In this document: piece by piece, positions 1 to 8,277 of the stretch
Position numbering within the stretch: position 1 is the stretch's first letter
Layout of the letters: every line of letters begins with the position of its first letter
Source: Lederbergia wuyishanensis
Lineage (GTDB): Bacteria > Bacillota > Bacilli > Bacillales > Bacillaceae_C
DNA: 64,000 nt
Direction of reading: 5' to 3'
Assembly: GCF_022900255.1 (NCBI RefSeq)
Contig: NZ_JALIRM010000014.1
Coordinates: forward strand, 91,562-155,561
Position numbers and translations under genes: made by a program
Notes under the pieces: model-generated
Told to the model about the DNA's origin: nothing
The model's database searches: none
The model's input: the letters and a program-made list of their open reading frames with translations, nothing else

Positions 1-1
1 C

Positions 2-1762
2 CTTAGTGAAGATGGAACCGTAAATTTTTCCGAAAATCAAAAAATATCATTAACAACTGCTATGGAAGAAAAATCAGTTCGTTTTACAATGCCGGATACA
101 ACAGATATTAAAGGGAAATTAGCCTTCTTACTCGGAGGAAATAACGGTAATATTTACTTGGATGATGTAAAACTTATTCGATTAACGAACAACAACGATC
201 AATTAACTCTAGACGATATTTTTCCATTAAAGAATGGAGATTTTTCAAATGGCTTAGAGAATTGGACGAAGCATATTCAAGGGGTTTATGATGGACCAAG
301 CTCAGGGACACTTCAAGTTGAAGATGGCCAAGCGAAATTCTCCATTCAAAATGTTGGATCTAATCCTTGGGATCTTATGTTAATCCAGGAAGGAATGAAT
401 CTTAAAAAAGGAAACACATATGTCGTTCAGTTTGATGCTAAATCAACCGTTGATAGAATGGTAGATGTAGTTGTTGAAAACCAAACGTATACTAGATTCC
501 TTAATGAAAAGATTCAATTGAATAACTCGATGAAAACCTTCGAATTTGAATTTAAAATGAATACGGATGAAACAGGTGGCCTAAAATATTTACTTGGTAA
601 TGTTGCAGGAGGTACGTCCATAAACGATGCTCATGATGTATTCATTGACAATGTCCGATTTGAAATTAAAGGTGAAAGAGAAAAGCATTTCCCACTTCAA
701 AATGGAGATTACTCAAATGGTATATCGAGTTGGAATCGGCATGTTCAAGGTGATTATGATGGAAATTCTAGGGCAACGATGGAAGCTGTAAACGGTGAAG
801 CGAAGGTTTCGGTTCAAAACGTAGGAGTGAATCCTTGGGACGTGCAACTGAATCAGACAGGACTTGCCTTAATGGAAGGTAAGACATATGTCGTTTCCTT
901 TGATGCAAGATCCACAATTGATAGATTATTAGAAGTAGTGATTGATAATGGAGCCCCTGCCTACCATCGTTATTTTAATGAAACCGTTCAGCTGACTGAT
1001 TCGGCAAAAACATATTCCTTCGAGTTTAAAATGACGAAAGATGATACGACTACATTCCAATTTTTACTTGGTAATGTGGCTGGACAGCAATTAACGAACT
1101 CACATGATGTATTTATAGATAATGTGAAGCTGGAAGTTAAAGGAGCGAGGGAAGCACTTGGAGGCAGGGATGATGGTCCGACAGATCCGACAGACCCAAG
1201 TGAGCAAAAGAAGGATCAAGTTGAAGCGATTTTCCAAATGAACGGCAATAATGCAGTAATTTCTGATGCCGATTTCGAAAGTCTTTTAGAAGAAATGAAA
1301 AATGAAGGTACTGTTGTCATCAACTTGTCTAACAATAAGGACAATACATTCGTTCGTCTCAGTGAAAGGCAAGTAGAGCTATTAAAAGAAAAATCAGCAA
1401 TAGTTAAAGTTAATATGAACGATGATGTTATTTTGTCTATTCCTTCACAAGTATATAAAAGCGGTAAAGGAAAAGTGGAAATAAGTTTAAAGGAAGAAAA
1501 GTCCGTAAATGGGTCGGTCAGCTCTGTCTATAATTTGGAAATGAAGCAAGGCGGACATACGATTTCCAAGTTTGGTGATCTAAATGTAACGTTGTCCTTG
1601 AAAGTAGACAAAGGAAATGACGACCTAAGTATTTATTATAAGGGAAAAAAGGATTGGATAAAACTTGGAGGAACATATCGCGAAGGACTAGTGACAGTCG
1701 ATACGAATCATTTTAGTTCTTTTGCAGTTTTTGCTAATGATTCTTCTAATAAAGAGAAATAA
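2..1762 (+). CDS. Secreted carbohydrate-binding protein, 3' part (tandem CenC/CBM4-9-like modules)
   Basis: The reading frame is open from base 2, so the true start lies outside the window. The visible part holds the end of one beta-sandwich module and then two full ~150-residue repeats, each opening with a FPL-NGD(F/Y)SNG motif followed by W and ending DVFIDNV. This is typical of CenC-type (CBM4/9) modules attached to beta-glucanases and related secreted glycoside hydrolases. A Thr/Asp/Pro linker (about bases 1180-1205) leads to a C-terminal ~180-residue domain with the ending HFSSFAVFA, often seen at the end of Bacillus cell-surface proteins. No catalytic domain is visible here, so the enzyme class is unknown. 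A weak hairpin follows the stop. Confidence 0.75.
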   Translation, partial: LSEDGTVNFSENQKISLTTAMEEKSVRFTMPDTTDIKGKLAFLLGGNNGNIYLDDVKLIRLTNNNDQLTLDDIFPLKNGDFSNGLENWTKHIQGVYDGPSSGTLQVEDGQAKFSIQNVGSNPWDLMLIQEGMNLKKGNTYVVQFDAKSTVDRMVDVVVENQTYTRFLNEKIQLNNSMKTFEFEFKMNTDETGGLKYLLGNVAGGTSINDAHDVFIDNVRFEIKGEREKHFPLQNGDYSNGISSWNRHVQGDYDGNSRATMEAVNGEAKVSVQNVGVNPWDVQLNQTGLALMEGKTYVVSFDARSTIDRLLEVVIDNGAPAYHRYFNETVQLTDSAKTYSFEFKMTKDDTTTFQFLLGNVAGQQLTNSHDVFIDNVKLEVKGAREALGGRDDGPTDPTDPSEQKKDQVEAIFQMNGNNAVISDADFESLLEEMKNEGTVVINLSNNKDNTFVRLSERQVELLKEKSAIVKVNMNDDVILSIPSQVYKSGKGKVEISLKEEKSVNGSVSSVYNLEMKQGGHTISKFGDLNVTLSLKVDKGNDDLSIYYKGKKDWIKLGGTYREGLVTVDTNHFSSFAVFANDSSNKEK

Positions 1763-1768
1763 GAATGT

Positions 1769-1805
1769 AAAGAAGGCGGCTCAATTTGTAGCAGTCTTCT
1801 TTTAC
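1769..1805 (+). terminator. Weak terminator after the carbohydrate-binding protein
   Basis: AAAGAAG pairs with CTTCTTT around a 16-base loop, followed by a short T-rich run. The stem is short, so this is only a candidate. Confidence 0.4.
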
Positions 1806-1896
1806 TTTGGTGTGCTAGATAGCCCATATTCCTTCAAATATATTAAAAAGTTTGGTACATTTTTATATATCACTTTTTTAAAAAGATGGTGAGCGC

Positions 1897-2742
1897 ATGA
1901 TTTATATTGGCGTAACAGGGTGGGGAGATCACGATACATTGTATCGTAATGGAATTGCAGCACGTGATAAGCTGAAGGAATATGCGGCTCATTTCCCAAC
2001 TGTGGAAGTAGATGCTTCCTTTTATGCGATTCAGCCGGAGAAAAATACAACGAAATGGGTACAGGATACCCCGGAAGGCTTTCGTTTTGTTGTGAAAGCT
2101 TACCAAGGGATGACTGGGCATCAAAGAGGAGAAATTCCTTTTGCTTCAAAAGAAGAAATGTTTGATGCTTTCCTATTATCAAGCCAACCATTTGTTAAGT
2201 CTGGAAAATTAGCTATGGTCTTATTCCAATTTCCACCATGGTTTGATTGTACAAAAGAAAATGTAGCTTATTTACGATATTGTCGAGAGAAAATGCATGA
2301 TATTCCAGTTGCTCTAGAATTCCGAAATCAAACATGGTTTTATCCACAATATAAAGAAAGCACACTTCGTTTTATGGAAGAAGAAGGGTGGATTCATAGT
2401 ATTTGTGACGAACCTCAAGCGGGTTTAGGTTCGGTCCCTACGATTTTACATTCTACAAACAAGGAAAAAACATTAATTCGCTTGCACGGTAGAAATGTTG
2501 CTGCTTGGATGAAACCTAACGGTAATAATTGGAGAGAAGTTCGTTATTTATATCGCTACAATAAAGAAGAACTGCTAGAATGGAAAAAATGGATTGTTCA
2601 ATTACAAAAAGAAACGAAAGATATATACGTTCTTTTTAACAATAACTCTGGTGGGGACGCTGCAGATAATGCCAAACAATTTATTGAACTCCTTGGGATT
2701 GAGTATGCAGGTTTGGCATCAAAGCAGCTGGGTTTATTTTAG
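1897..2742 (+). CDS. yunF: DUF72 family protein YunF
   Basis: 281 residues, full length for the DUF72 family, a TIM-barrel family of unknown biochemical role. The N-terminus IYIGVTGWGDHD corresponds to the family's I-GTSGW opening, and VALEFRNQTWF and LIRLHGRN match its later conserved blocks. The start ATG follows AAGATGGTGAG. In B. subtilis the homologue yunF lies close to yunD, yunC and yunB, the same set found downstream here. No function is assigned; family membership is clear. Confidence 0.85.
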   Translation: MIYIGVTGWGDHDTLYRNGIAARDKLKEYAAHFPTVEVDASFYAIQPEKNTTKWVQDTPEGFRFVVKAYQGMTGHQRGEIPFASKEEMFDAFLLSSQPFVKSGKLAMVLFQFPPWFDCTKENVAYLRYCREKMHDIPVALEFRNQTWFYPQYKESTLRFMEEEGWIHSICDEPQAGLGSVPTILHSTNKEKTLIRLHGRNVAAWMKPNGNNWREVRYLYRYNKEELLEWKKWIVQLQKETKDIYVLFNNNSGGDAADNAKQFIELLGIEYAGLASKQLGLF

Positions 2743-2863
2743 TATAAAGATACAACTAGTTTTCGTTAAGTTACCGTTTGAGAATGAAAACTAGTACATT
2801 CTTACAGACATTCGAGAACTAATTTTGTTGTAATTACAATTATACTGCGAAAGAATCTCAATC

Positions 2864-3155
2864 GCGGTGTGTTTATCGCAATAATGCGGCGCATTGGTCT
2901 GAATCGCGGCAAAACTCAAGTGTTTGTCGCAATAATGCGGCGCATCGGTCTGAATCGCAGCAAAACTCAAGTGTTTGTCGCAATAATGCGGCGCATCGGT
3001 CTGAATCGCGGCAAAACTCAAGTGTTTGTCGCAATAATGCGGCGCATTGGTCTGAATCATGGCATAACACAAGGATTTGTCACAATAGTGCGGTGCATCG
3101 GTCTGAATCGCTGCAAAACTCAAACGTTTGTGCCAATAGTGCAGTATATTACTCT
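2864..3155. repeat. 51-bp tandem repeat array, about 5.5 copies
   Basis: The unit starts GTGTTTGTCGCAATAATGCG and recurs at 2869, 2920, 2971, 3022, 3073 and 3124, exactly 51 bases apart. The first four units are almost identical and the last two are diverged. Because 51 is divisible by three, both strands stay open across the array (about 100-140 codons each), but neither frame has a convincing ribosome binding site. There are no variable spacers, so it is not a CRISPR array. It fills most of the 620-base gap between yunF and yunD. Confidence 0.9.
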
Positions 3156-3363
3156 CATCCCTAGTGAAACTTAATATTTTTTGAACAATGGAGCCCCGCG
3201 TATCTTCCTCGACGGGCATAAGAACTTATACATTTATCATTAGTTTTAAGATGAAGTGATTCAGAATCCGAGCATGTCACATAATGATACGAAAATGACG
3301 GAATTTAGTTTCGAAAAGCTTTATATTTTTATAGTATTTTTATAGGAGTTAGGAAGTGAATCC

Positions 3364-4725
3364 GTGAAAGAAAAAGTACATATATATCATACGAATGATC
3401 TTCATAGCCATTTTGAAAACTGGCCTAAAATTCAATCTTTCCTAGCAGAAAGGAAATCGTTCCACGAAGCGGCAGGGGAAGATGTTTTTATTTTTGATTG
3501 TGGAGATTTCATGGATCGCTGGCACCCGTTTACGGAAGGCTCCATGGGTAAAGGTAATACAAAATTATTAAATGAAAGCCAATATAATGCCGTAACAATT
3601 GGGAATAATGAGGGAATTACTTTGCCTTTTGAAGATTTAGATTCGTTGTATAAAGAAGCAAATTTTGAAGTGATTGTAGCGAATTTGTATCTTCCTGAAT
3701 ATAAAAGACCCGAATGGGTTCGCCCTTATATCATTTATGAAACGATACATGGTCACAAAATTGGAGTTACTGCGGTGACTACGTATTATCAAAAACTATA
3801 TAAGCTACTTGGCTGGGAGCTTTCTGAGCCTTTTACAGAACTCGAAATGCAACTAAATAGGATGAAAGATGAAGTCGATATGATTATTGTTCTTTCTCAT
3901 TTAGGGATTCATGATGATGAAAAAATGGTGGAATTGTTCCCACAAATAGATTTAATATTGGGTGCCCATACTCATCATTTTTTTCATGAAGGAAAAAAGA
4001 TTCACAATACAATGATGGCTGCGGCAGGGAAATATGGACGTTTTGTAGGTTATGTTGAAGTAGAACTAATGAGTGAACCTACCATTATCCAACCAACTCT
4101 TTTTGAAACGGCATTTCTTCCCTCTAAAACAGATGAAGAAAGTTTTGAACGTGAACTTGAAACGATCGGAAAGAGGCAACTCGCAAAAAAAGTGGCACAC
4201 TTACATAATACTTTAGAATTTTCATGGAACGGTCCTTCAACTTTAGCAAATCTCCTTTGTGAGGCTCTACACGAGTGGTGCAATCCAGATTGCACTCTTA
4301 TAAACACTGGTTTAGTTCTTACATCACTTCGAAAAGGAAATGTGACGAAATACGATATTCACCAAATGCTTCCACATCCAATTAACCCTTGTACAGTTGA
4401 ACTTACAGGTGCTGAGCTAAAAGAAGTTCTTTTACATGCGGAAGATGGAGATTGGGTTGATCTTGAAGTAATTGGTTTAGGTTTTAGGGGATCTGTAATG
4501 GGTGCTTTTATTCATTATGGAGTTGAAGTAGAGAAGAATAATCGGCAGGTTTTGATAAAGGGAACTCCAATAGAGCCGGAAAAGACGTATACGCTTGCGA
4601 CTACCGATATGTTTACGTTTGGGAGGTTTTTTCCAGAAATAAGACGGTCAGAGGTAAAGAACTATTTTATGCCTGAATTTCTTCGCGATATCATGGAGTG
4701 GAAATTAAAACGATTGAATGATTGA
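3364..4725 (+). CDS. yunD: Metallophosphoesterase / 5'-nucleotidase family protein YunD
   Basis: 453 residues with the two-domain UshA-like layout. An N-terminal calcineurin-type metallophosphoesterase domain carries HTNDLHSH (metal site 1), DCGDFMDRW (bridging Asp), VLSHLG and GAHTHH. A C-terminal 5'-nucleotidase domain runs from about residue 280. No signal peptide is present, so it is cytoplasmic, as expected for YunD. The block that is GNHE in most nucleotidases reads GNNEG here, replacing the usual catalytic His by Asn. Start GTG. It is followed closely by yunC. Substrate not predictable from sequence. Confidence 0.86.
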   Translation: MKEKVHIYHTNDLHSHFENWPKIQSFLAERKSFHEAAGEDVFIFDCGDFMDRWHPFTEGSMGKGNTKLLNESQYNAVTIGNNEGITLPFEDLDSLYKEANFEVIVANLYLPEYKRPEWVRPYIIYETIHGHKIGVTAVTTYYQKLYKLLGWELSEPFTELEMQLNRMKDEVDMIIVLSHLGIHDDEKMVELFPQIDLILGAHTHHFFHEGKKIHNTMMAAAGKYGRFVGYVEVELMSEPTIIQPTLFETAFLPSKTDEESFERELETIGKRQLAKKVAHLHNTLEFSWNGPSTLANLLCEALHEWCNPDCTLINTGLVLTSLRKGNVTKYDIHQMLPHPINPCTVELTGAELKEVLLHAEDGDWVDLEVIGLGFRGSVMGAFIHYGVEVEKNNRQVLIKGTPIEPEKTYTLATTDMFTFGRFFPEIRRSEVKNYFMPEFLRDIMEWKLKRLND

Positions 4726-4791
4726 CCTACTTCCTCAGTAAACTATTTTCCACTCCATTCATACATATGAGTATTGGGAGGAGTGGATGAA

Positions 4792-5094
4792 ATGGTTTCG
4801 ATGGAACCTTTGACAATAGAAGGACATACGTTTATTGCTACATCAGTTCTACTGCCGAAGACAACGTTACTAACGATATCAAATGATAAAGGCTATATAA
4901 TGTGTGGAGCGCTTGATGTGGCTTTGCTAAATGACCGATTAGTAGACCGTGAGATTATTGCTGGTAGGGCTGTTGGAGTTAAGACAATTGAGCAATTAAT
5001 GAATGCACCATTAGAATCAGTAACAGTGGCTGCGGAAAAAATGGGAATCCATGTTGGAATGATTGGTACAGATGCATTATTGAAAATGGTCTAG
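4792..5094 (+). CDS. yunC: DUF1805 protein YunC
   Basis: 100 residues, a standard length for the DUF1805 family. The ATG at 4792 is preferred over an upstream in-frame TTG (4774) because GGGAGGAG at 4776-4783 is correctly spaced for the ATG and overlaps the TTG. Conserved features are the central KGYIMCGALDVALLND stretch and GRAVGVKTIEQLM. Function unknown; conserved next to yunB and yunD as in B. subtilis. A terminator follows. Confidence 0.85.
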   Translation: MVSMEPLTIEGHTFIATSVLLPKTTLLTISNDKGYIMCGALDVALLNDRLVDREIIAGRAVGVKTIEQLMNAPLESVTVAAEKMGIHVGMIGTDALLKMV

Positions 5095-5122
5095 AAAAAT
5101 GTATGGTTATAGTTATTTTGAT

Positions 5123-5157
5123 GACGGGGATATCGTGGGACGATCACCTCGTCTTTT
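5123..5157 (+). terminator. Rho-independent terminator after yunC
   Basis: GACGGGG..ATCGT pairs with ACGAT..CCTCGTC and is followed by TTTT. Confidence 0.65.
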
Positions 5158-5241
5158 CCATTTATTTGGCTAAAGCTTTTCAAAAAAACTTGCCCTAACT
5201 TGGCCCTCTTAAGCATACATTTGCATTAAGGGGGGATTTTT

Positions 5242-5991
5242 TTGGCTGTATTTCGTGTTCGGAAGGTACGGCGTGGCCCTTTGCCGTTTCGTTACGTAAT
5301 GCTTTTATCTTTTGTTTTTTTTATCTTTTCTACTGCGTTAGGACTTTGGATTGTTAATACTGGAATAAAACCTACATTAATAAGCTATGCGGAATCGCAA
5401 ACAAATAAAATTGCTCCAGCGGTTATCAGTAAAGCAGTTCAAGATGTTTTACCAAATGTTAAAGATCTTAATGATGTTGCAGAAATATTACCGAATGGAG
5501 CGGTTAAGTATAAAACAGATATAATCAACAAAACACAAGCAGATTTATCAAGGGCAATCCAATTAAATTTAAAACAAGCAGAAAAAGGAAATCTTGAGAC
5601 ACTACAAGAGGAAACAGGTATTCAAATTGATTACCATAAATCAAGTGAAGGAGAAGGAATTGTATATTCTTTTCCAATTGGGCAGGCGACAAAGAACGCA
5701 CTACTTGGAAACTTAGGACCTAGAATTCCAATTAGGTTTACCCCGATAGGTAGTGTGCGTTCTAGTGTGGAATCAAAGGTAGAACAATATCCAATTAATA
5801 ATTTATTTGTAACTATCATTATTCCAATAGAAGTTAGCGTTCAAATTATCATTCCATTTGGATCTGAAAAAACAGTTGTGAAACAAGAGGTTCCACTAGC
5901 TATTGGAATATTTCCTCAGGCTGTACCTGATTTTTATAATGGAAATGGAACTACTAATCCATCTATCCAATTTCCGGCAAATCCTGATTAG
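5242..5991 (+). CDS. yunB: Sporulation protein YunB
   Basis: 249 residues. A basic N-terminus (RVRKVRRG) precedes one membrane anchor at about residues 20-40, followed by an extracytoplasmic domain. The opening VRKVRRGPLPFRYVMLLSF and the context identify YunB, a sporulation protein under mother-cell (sigma E) control in B. subtilis. The start is TTG, with AAGGGGGGAT upstream. The YunB role in spore formation comes from the B. subtilis literature and is not visible here. Confidence 0.85.
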   Translation: MAVFRVRKVRRGPLPFRYVMLLSFVFFIFSTALGLWIVNTGIKPTLISYAESQTNKIAPAVISKAVQDVLPNVKDLNDVAEILPNGAVKYKTDIINKTQADLSRAIQLNLKQAEKGNLETLQEETGIQIDYHKSSEGEGIVYSFPIGQATKNALLGNLGPRIPIRFTPIGSVRSSVESKVEQYPINNLFVTIIIPIEVSVQIIIPFGSEKTVVKQEVPLAIGIFPQAVPDFYNGNGTTNPSIQFPANPD

Positions 5992-6054
5992 CATTGTCAA
6001 TAGAATAGTAAAATGTTATAGTAGAAAAGGTGTTTATAACTAAATAACCTTATC

Positions 6055-6265
6055 AAAATCGGATGAGGTAGAGGCGCAATAGAAATGAATAGACTGTGTA
6101 AGGATGACAACGATGATCACAGTTCGAAAGGTTCTTTTGCCGAAGCGATGATTTTCGTCAGAGGATTTTCGTTGGTGTTGCTTTGAAGAAGGGTAACACT
6201 CTCATACTTTATGAATAAATCAAAGTATGGGGAGCTACAGATCACGGTGGAGGAACTGTACATTA
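6055..6265 (+). ncRNA. Lysine riboswitch (L-box)
   Basis: The leader contains the L-box signature in order: GAGGTAGAGGCGC (6064-6076), GAAAGG, GCCGAAGC (6139-6146), GGTAACACTCTCAT and the distal GAGCTACAGATCACGGTGG. It matches the layout of the B. subtilis lysC leader. It lies about 230 bases upstream of the NhaC-type transporter gene and directly before a terminator, so lysine binding is expected to stop transcription of that gene. Confidence 0.88.
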
Positions 6266-6268
6266 CAT

Positions 6269-6303
6269 GAGTAATGATAGGTCTCTATCATTGCTCTTTT
6301 TAT
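6269..6303 (+). terminator. Riboswitch-controlled terminator
   Basis: GAGTAATGATAG pairs with CTATCATTGCTC across a 4-base loop, with one T-G wobble, followed by TTTTTATT. Its place just after the L-box aptamer makes it the expression platform. Confidence 0.85.
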
Positions 6304-6489
6304 TTGTCTTCTTCTCCTTTTCGTTAGTTACCCAGCATAGATTTGTCGTTCACGATTCTTCTGTTATCTTACAACTGTTAAGCCAAAAGAATAATGGGGG
6401 ATAAAATCACAATGTGTCTTCGTTGAATGTCCACAACATGTGGAAATATACGAGTAAGGACTTAAACTTTTTAATCTAGGGAGGAACAT

Positions 6490-8055
6490 ATGGAGAATTC
6501 AATTTTATCTTTACTGCCGCCAATATTGGCGATAGTGATGGTGATTATTACTAAAAGGGTGTTGCTTTCTTTAGGAACGGGAATAATCGTTTCGGCCTTT
6601 CTATTGTCTAAAGGCAATATTTCTGAAGGTGTTACTATATTATGGGAAGCAGTTAAAGGGATTTTTATTGATGAGGGAGCTATGAATACTTGGAATATTT
6701 ATATTCTATTATTCTTATTTTTACTAGGAATCATTACAGCTCTGATCAATATTTGCGGAGGAAGCAGAGCGTTTGGAGAATGGGCAATGACAAAAGTTAA
6801 AAATCGTGCGGGTGCTCAAATCCTTGCGGCAGTTTTTGGAATCATCATTTTTATTGATGATTATTTTAATGCACTTGCAGTAGGGCAGGTTGCTCGCCCC
6901 ATTACAGACCGTCATCGTGTTTCAAGAGCAAAACTTGCGTATATTATTGACTCTACTTCAGCTCCAGTATGTGTAGTTTCCCCTATATCCAGTTGGGGAG
7001 CATTTATTATTGGAATCATCGGTACGGTTTTAGTAAGTCATCAAGTGACCAATATTTCAGCATTTACCGCCTTTATTAAAATGATCCCGATGAACTTATA
7101 TGTATGGACTACTCTGGCAATGGTTTTTATTATAGCGTGGAAAAATGTAGACTTTGGAAGTATGAAAAAACATGAAGAGCGAGCAATCTCGACGGGAATG
7201 CCATACGATCCTAATAAAACGATACAAGGTGAGGTAAAGGACGAGTTGCCGATTAGCGATAAAGGTAAAGTCGGGGACTTGTTATGGCCAATCATTGCAC
7301 TTTTTGTTGGAACATTAGGTGCAATTTTTTGGAGTGGAATAGGAGCTACAGAAGGAAAAATAACGATTATGGAAATATTCGGAAACGCCGATGTGTCAGA
7401 AGCGCTTGTTATTGGTGGTTTGGTAGGACTAGTTGTAACGATCTCTCTTTTCTTCCGTCAATATATAAAGTATCGTTCAGTTAAACGCGGACTTTTATTT
7501 ACAGGAATTAGAGTTGGAATAAAGTCTATGATGCCTGCCGTATTAATATTATTATTTGCCTGGGCTATCATTACGTTAATTGATGAGCTAGGTACAGGTT
7601 TATATCTTGGAAGTTTAGTTGAAAAATCACAAATGAATCCTGCCTTTTTGCCAGTTATTTTATTTCTCGGAGCTGCTGGTATGGCTTTTGCAACAGGTAC
7701 ATCTTGGGGATCTTTCGGAATTTTGCTTCCAATCGCTGGTCAAATTGTTTCTGTAACAGATATGTCTTTGCTGTTACCTGCATTAGCAGCTGTGTTAGCT
7801 GGTGCTGTTATGGGTGACCATTGTTCTCCAATTTCCGATACGACGATCCTTTCTTCAACTGGTGCAGCATGCAATCATATAGACCATGTCATGACTCAAT
7901 TGCCATATGCGTTGGTATCTGCAGCAATTAGTGCAATTGGGTATTTAGTGATAGGTTTGACAGACAGTACGATTTTAGGTTTGATTACGATTATGATTTT
8001 GTTGATTGTATTATTTACTGCATTAAGCAAGAGGAAAAATATGAACATAGAATAG
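6490..8055 (+). CDS. NhaC-family transporter, probable lysine transporter
   Basis: 521 residues with about 11-12 hydrophobic segments. The NhaC superfamily motifs are present: IDDYFNALAVGQ at about residue 118, VCVVSPISSWGAFIIG at about 160, and the distal AGAVMGDHCSPISDTTILSS. Family members exchange Na+ and H+ or move amino acids and organic acids. The gene is preceded by a lysine riboswitch, and comparative work on L-box regulons assigned NhaC-type genes under this control as lysine transporters (LysW type). I therefore infer lysine transport rather than simple Na+/H+ exchange. The ATG has GGGAGGA upstream. Confidence 0.85.
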   Translation: MENSILSLLPPILAIVMVIITKRVLLSLGTGIIVSAFLLSKGNISEGVTILWEAVKGIFIDEGAMNTWNIYILLFLFLLGIITALINICGGSRAFGEWAMTKVKNRAGAQILAAVFGIIIFIDDYFNALAVGQVARPITDRHRVSRAKLAYIIDSTSAPVCVVSPISSWGAFIIGIIGTVLVSHQVTNISAFTAFIKMIPMNLYVWTTLAMVFIIAWKNVDFGSMKKHEERAISTGMPYDPNKTIQGEVKDELPISDKGKVGDLLWPIIALFVGTLGAIFWSGIGATEGKITIMEIFGNADVSEALVIGGLVGLVVTISLFFRQYIKYRSVKRGLLFTGIRVGIKSMMPAVLILLFAWAIITLIDELGTGLYLGSLVEKSQMNPAFLPVILFLGAAGMAFATGTSWGSFGILLPIAGQIVSVTDMSLLLPALAAVLAGAVMGDHCSPISDTTILSSTGAACNHIDHVMTQLPYALVSAAISAIGYLVIGLTDSTILGLITIMILLIVLFTALSKRKNMNIE

Positions 8056-8061
8056 TAGATG

Positions 8062-8098
8062 CAGGATGGGCTAGGAAAGGTGCTCATCCTGTTTTTTT
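8062..8098 (+). terminator. Terminator after the NhaC-type gene
   Basis: CAGGATGGGC pairs with GCTCATCCTG, followed by seven T. Confidence 0.8.
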
Positions 8099-8181
8099 AT
8101 TATATTAATATAACTTTTTTCATAGGTAAATGTTGGAAGCGAAAAATGTCGAAAGCTGATAAGGCTTGAATAAATTTTGTT

Positions 8182-8210
8182 TTGACAAGATAGGCTTATC
8201 TAGCTATAAT
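8182..8210 (+). promoter_or_regulatory. Sigma-A promoter of the metP-metS pair with palindromic spacer
   Basis: A consensus promoter: TTGACA at 8182-8187, a 17-base spacer, TATAAT at 8205-8210. The spacer begins with AGATA-GGCT-TATCT, a 5-base-arm palindrome that could be a repressor site. Confidence 0.75.
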
Positions 8211-8277
8211 ATTTTTAGATTAATTAATAATCTGAAAAGAAAAAATCTTCCAAATGGAAAGAGAAAGGGGAAATTAA

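Noticed and set aside
2864..3155. CRISPR array
   Set aside because: The copies are contiguous, with no distinct repeat and variable spacer parts and no cas genes near.
2791..3219. Open frames of 142 and 101 codons on opposite strands over the 51-bp repeat
   Set aside because: They exist because the unit length is a multiple of three. Neither has a convincing ribosome site, and the parts outside the repeat look non-coding.
8099..8277. T-box or S-box leader before the MetP-like gene
   Set aside because: No T-box sequence (GGTGGTACCGCG type) or SAM riboswitch core is present, and no terminator hairpin follows the promoter.
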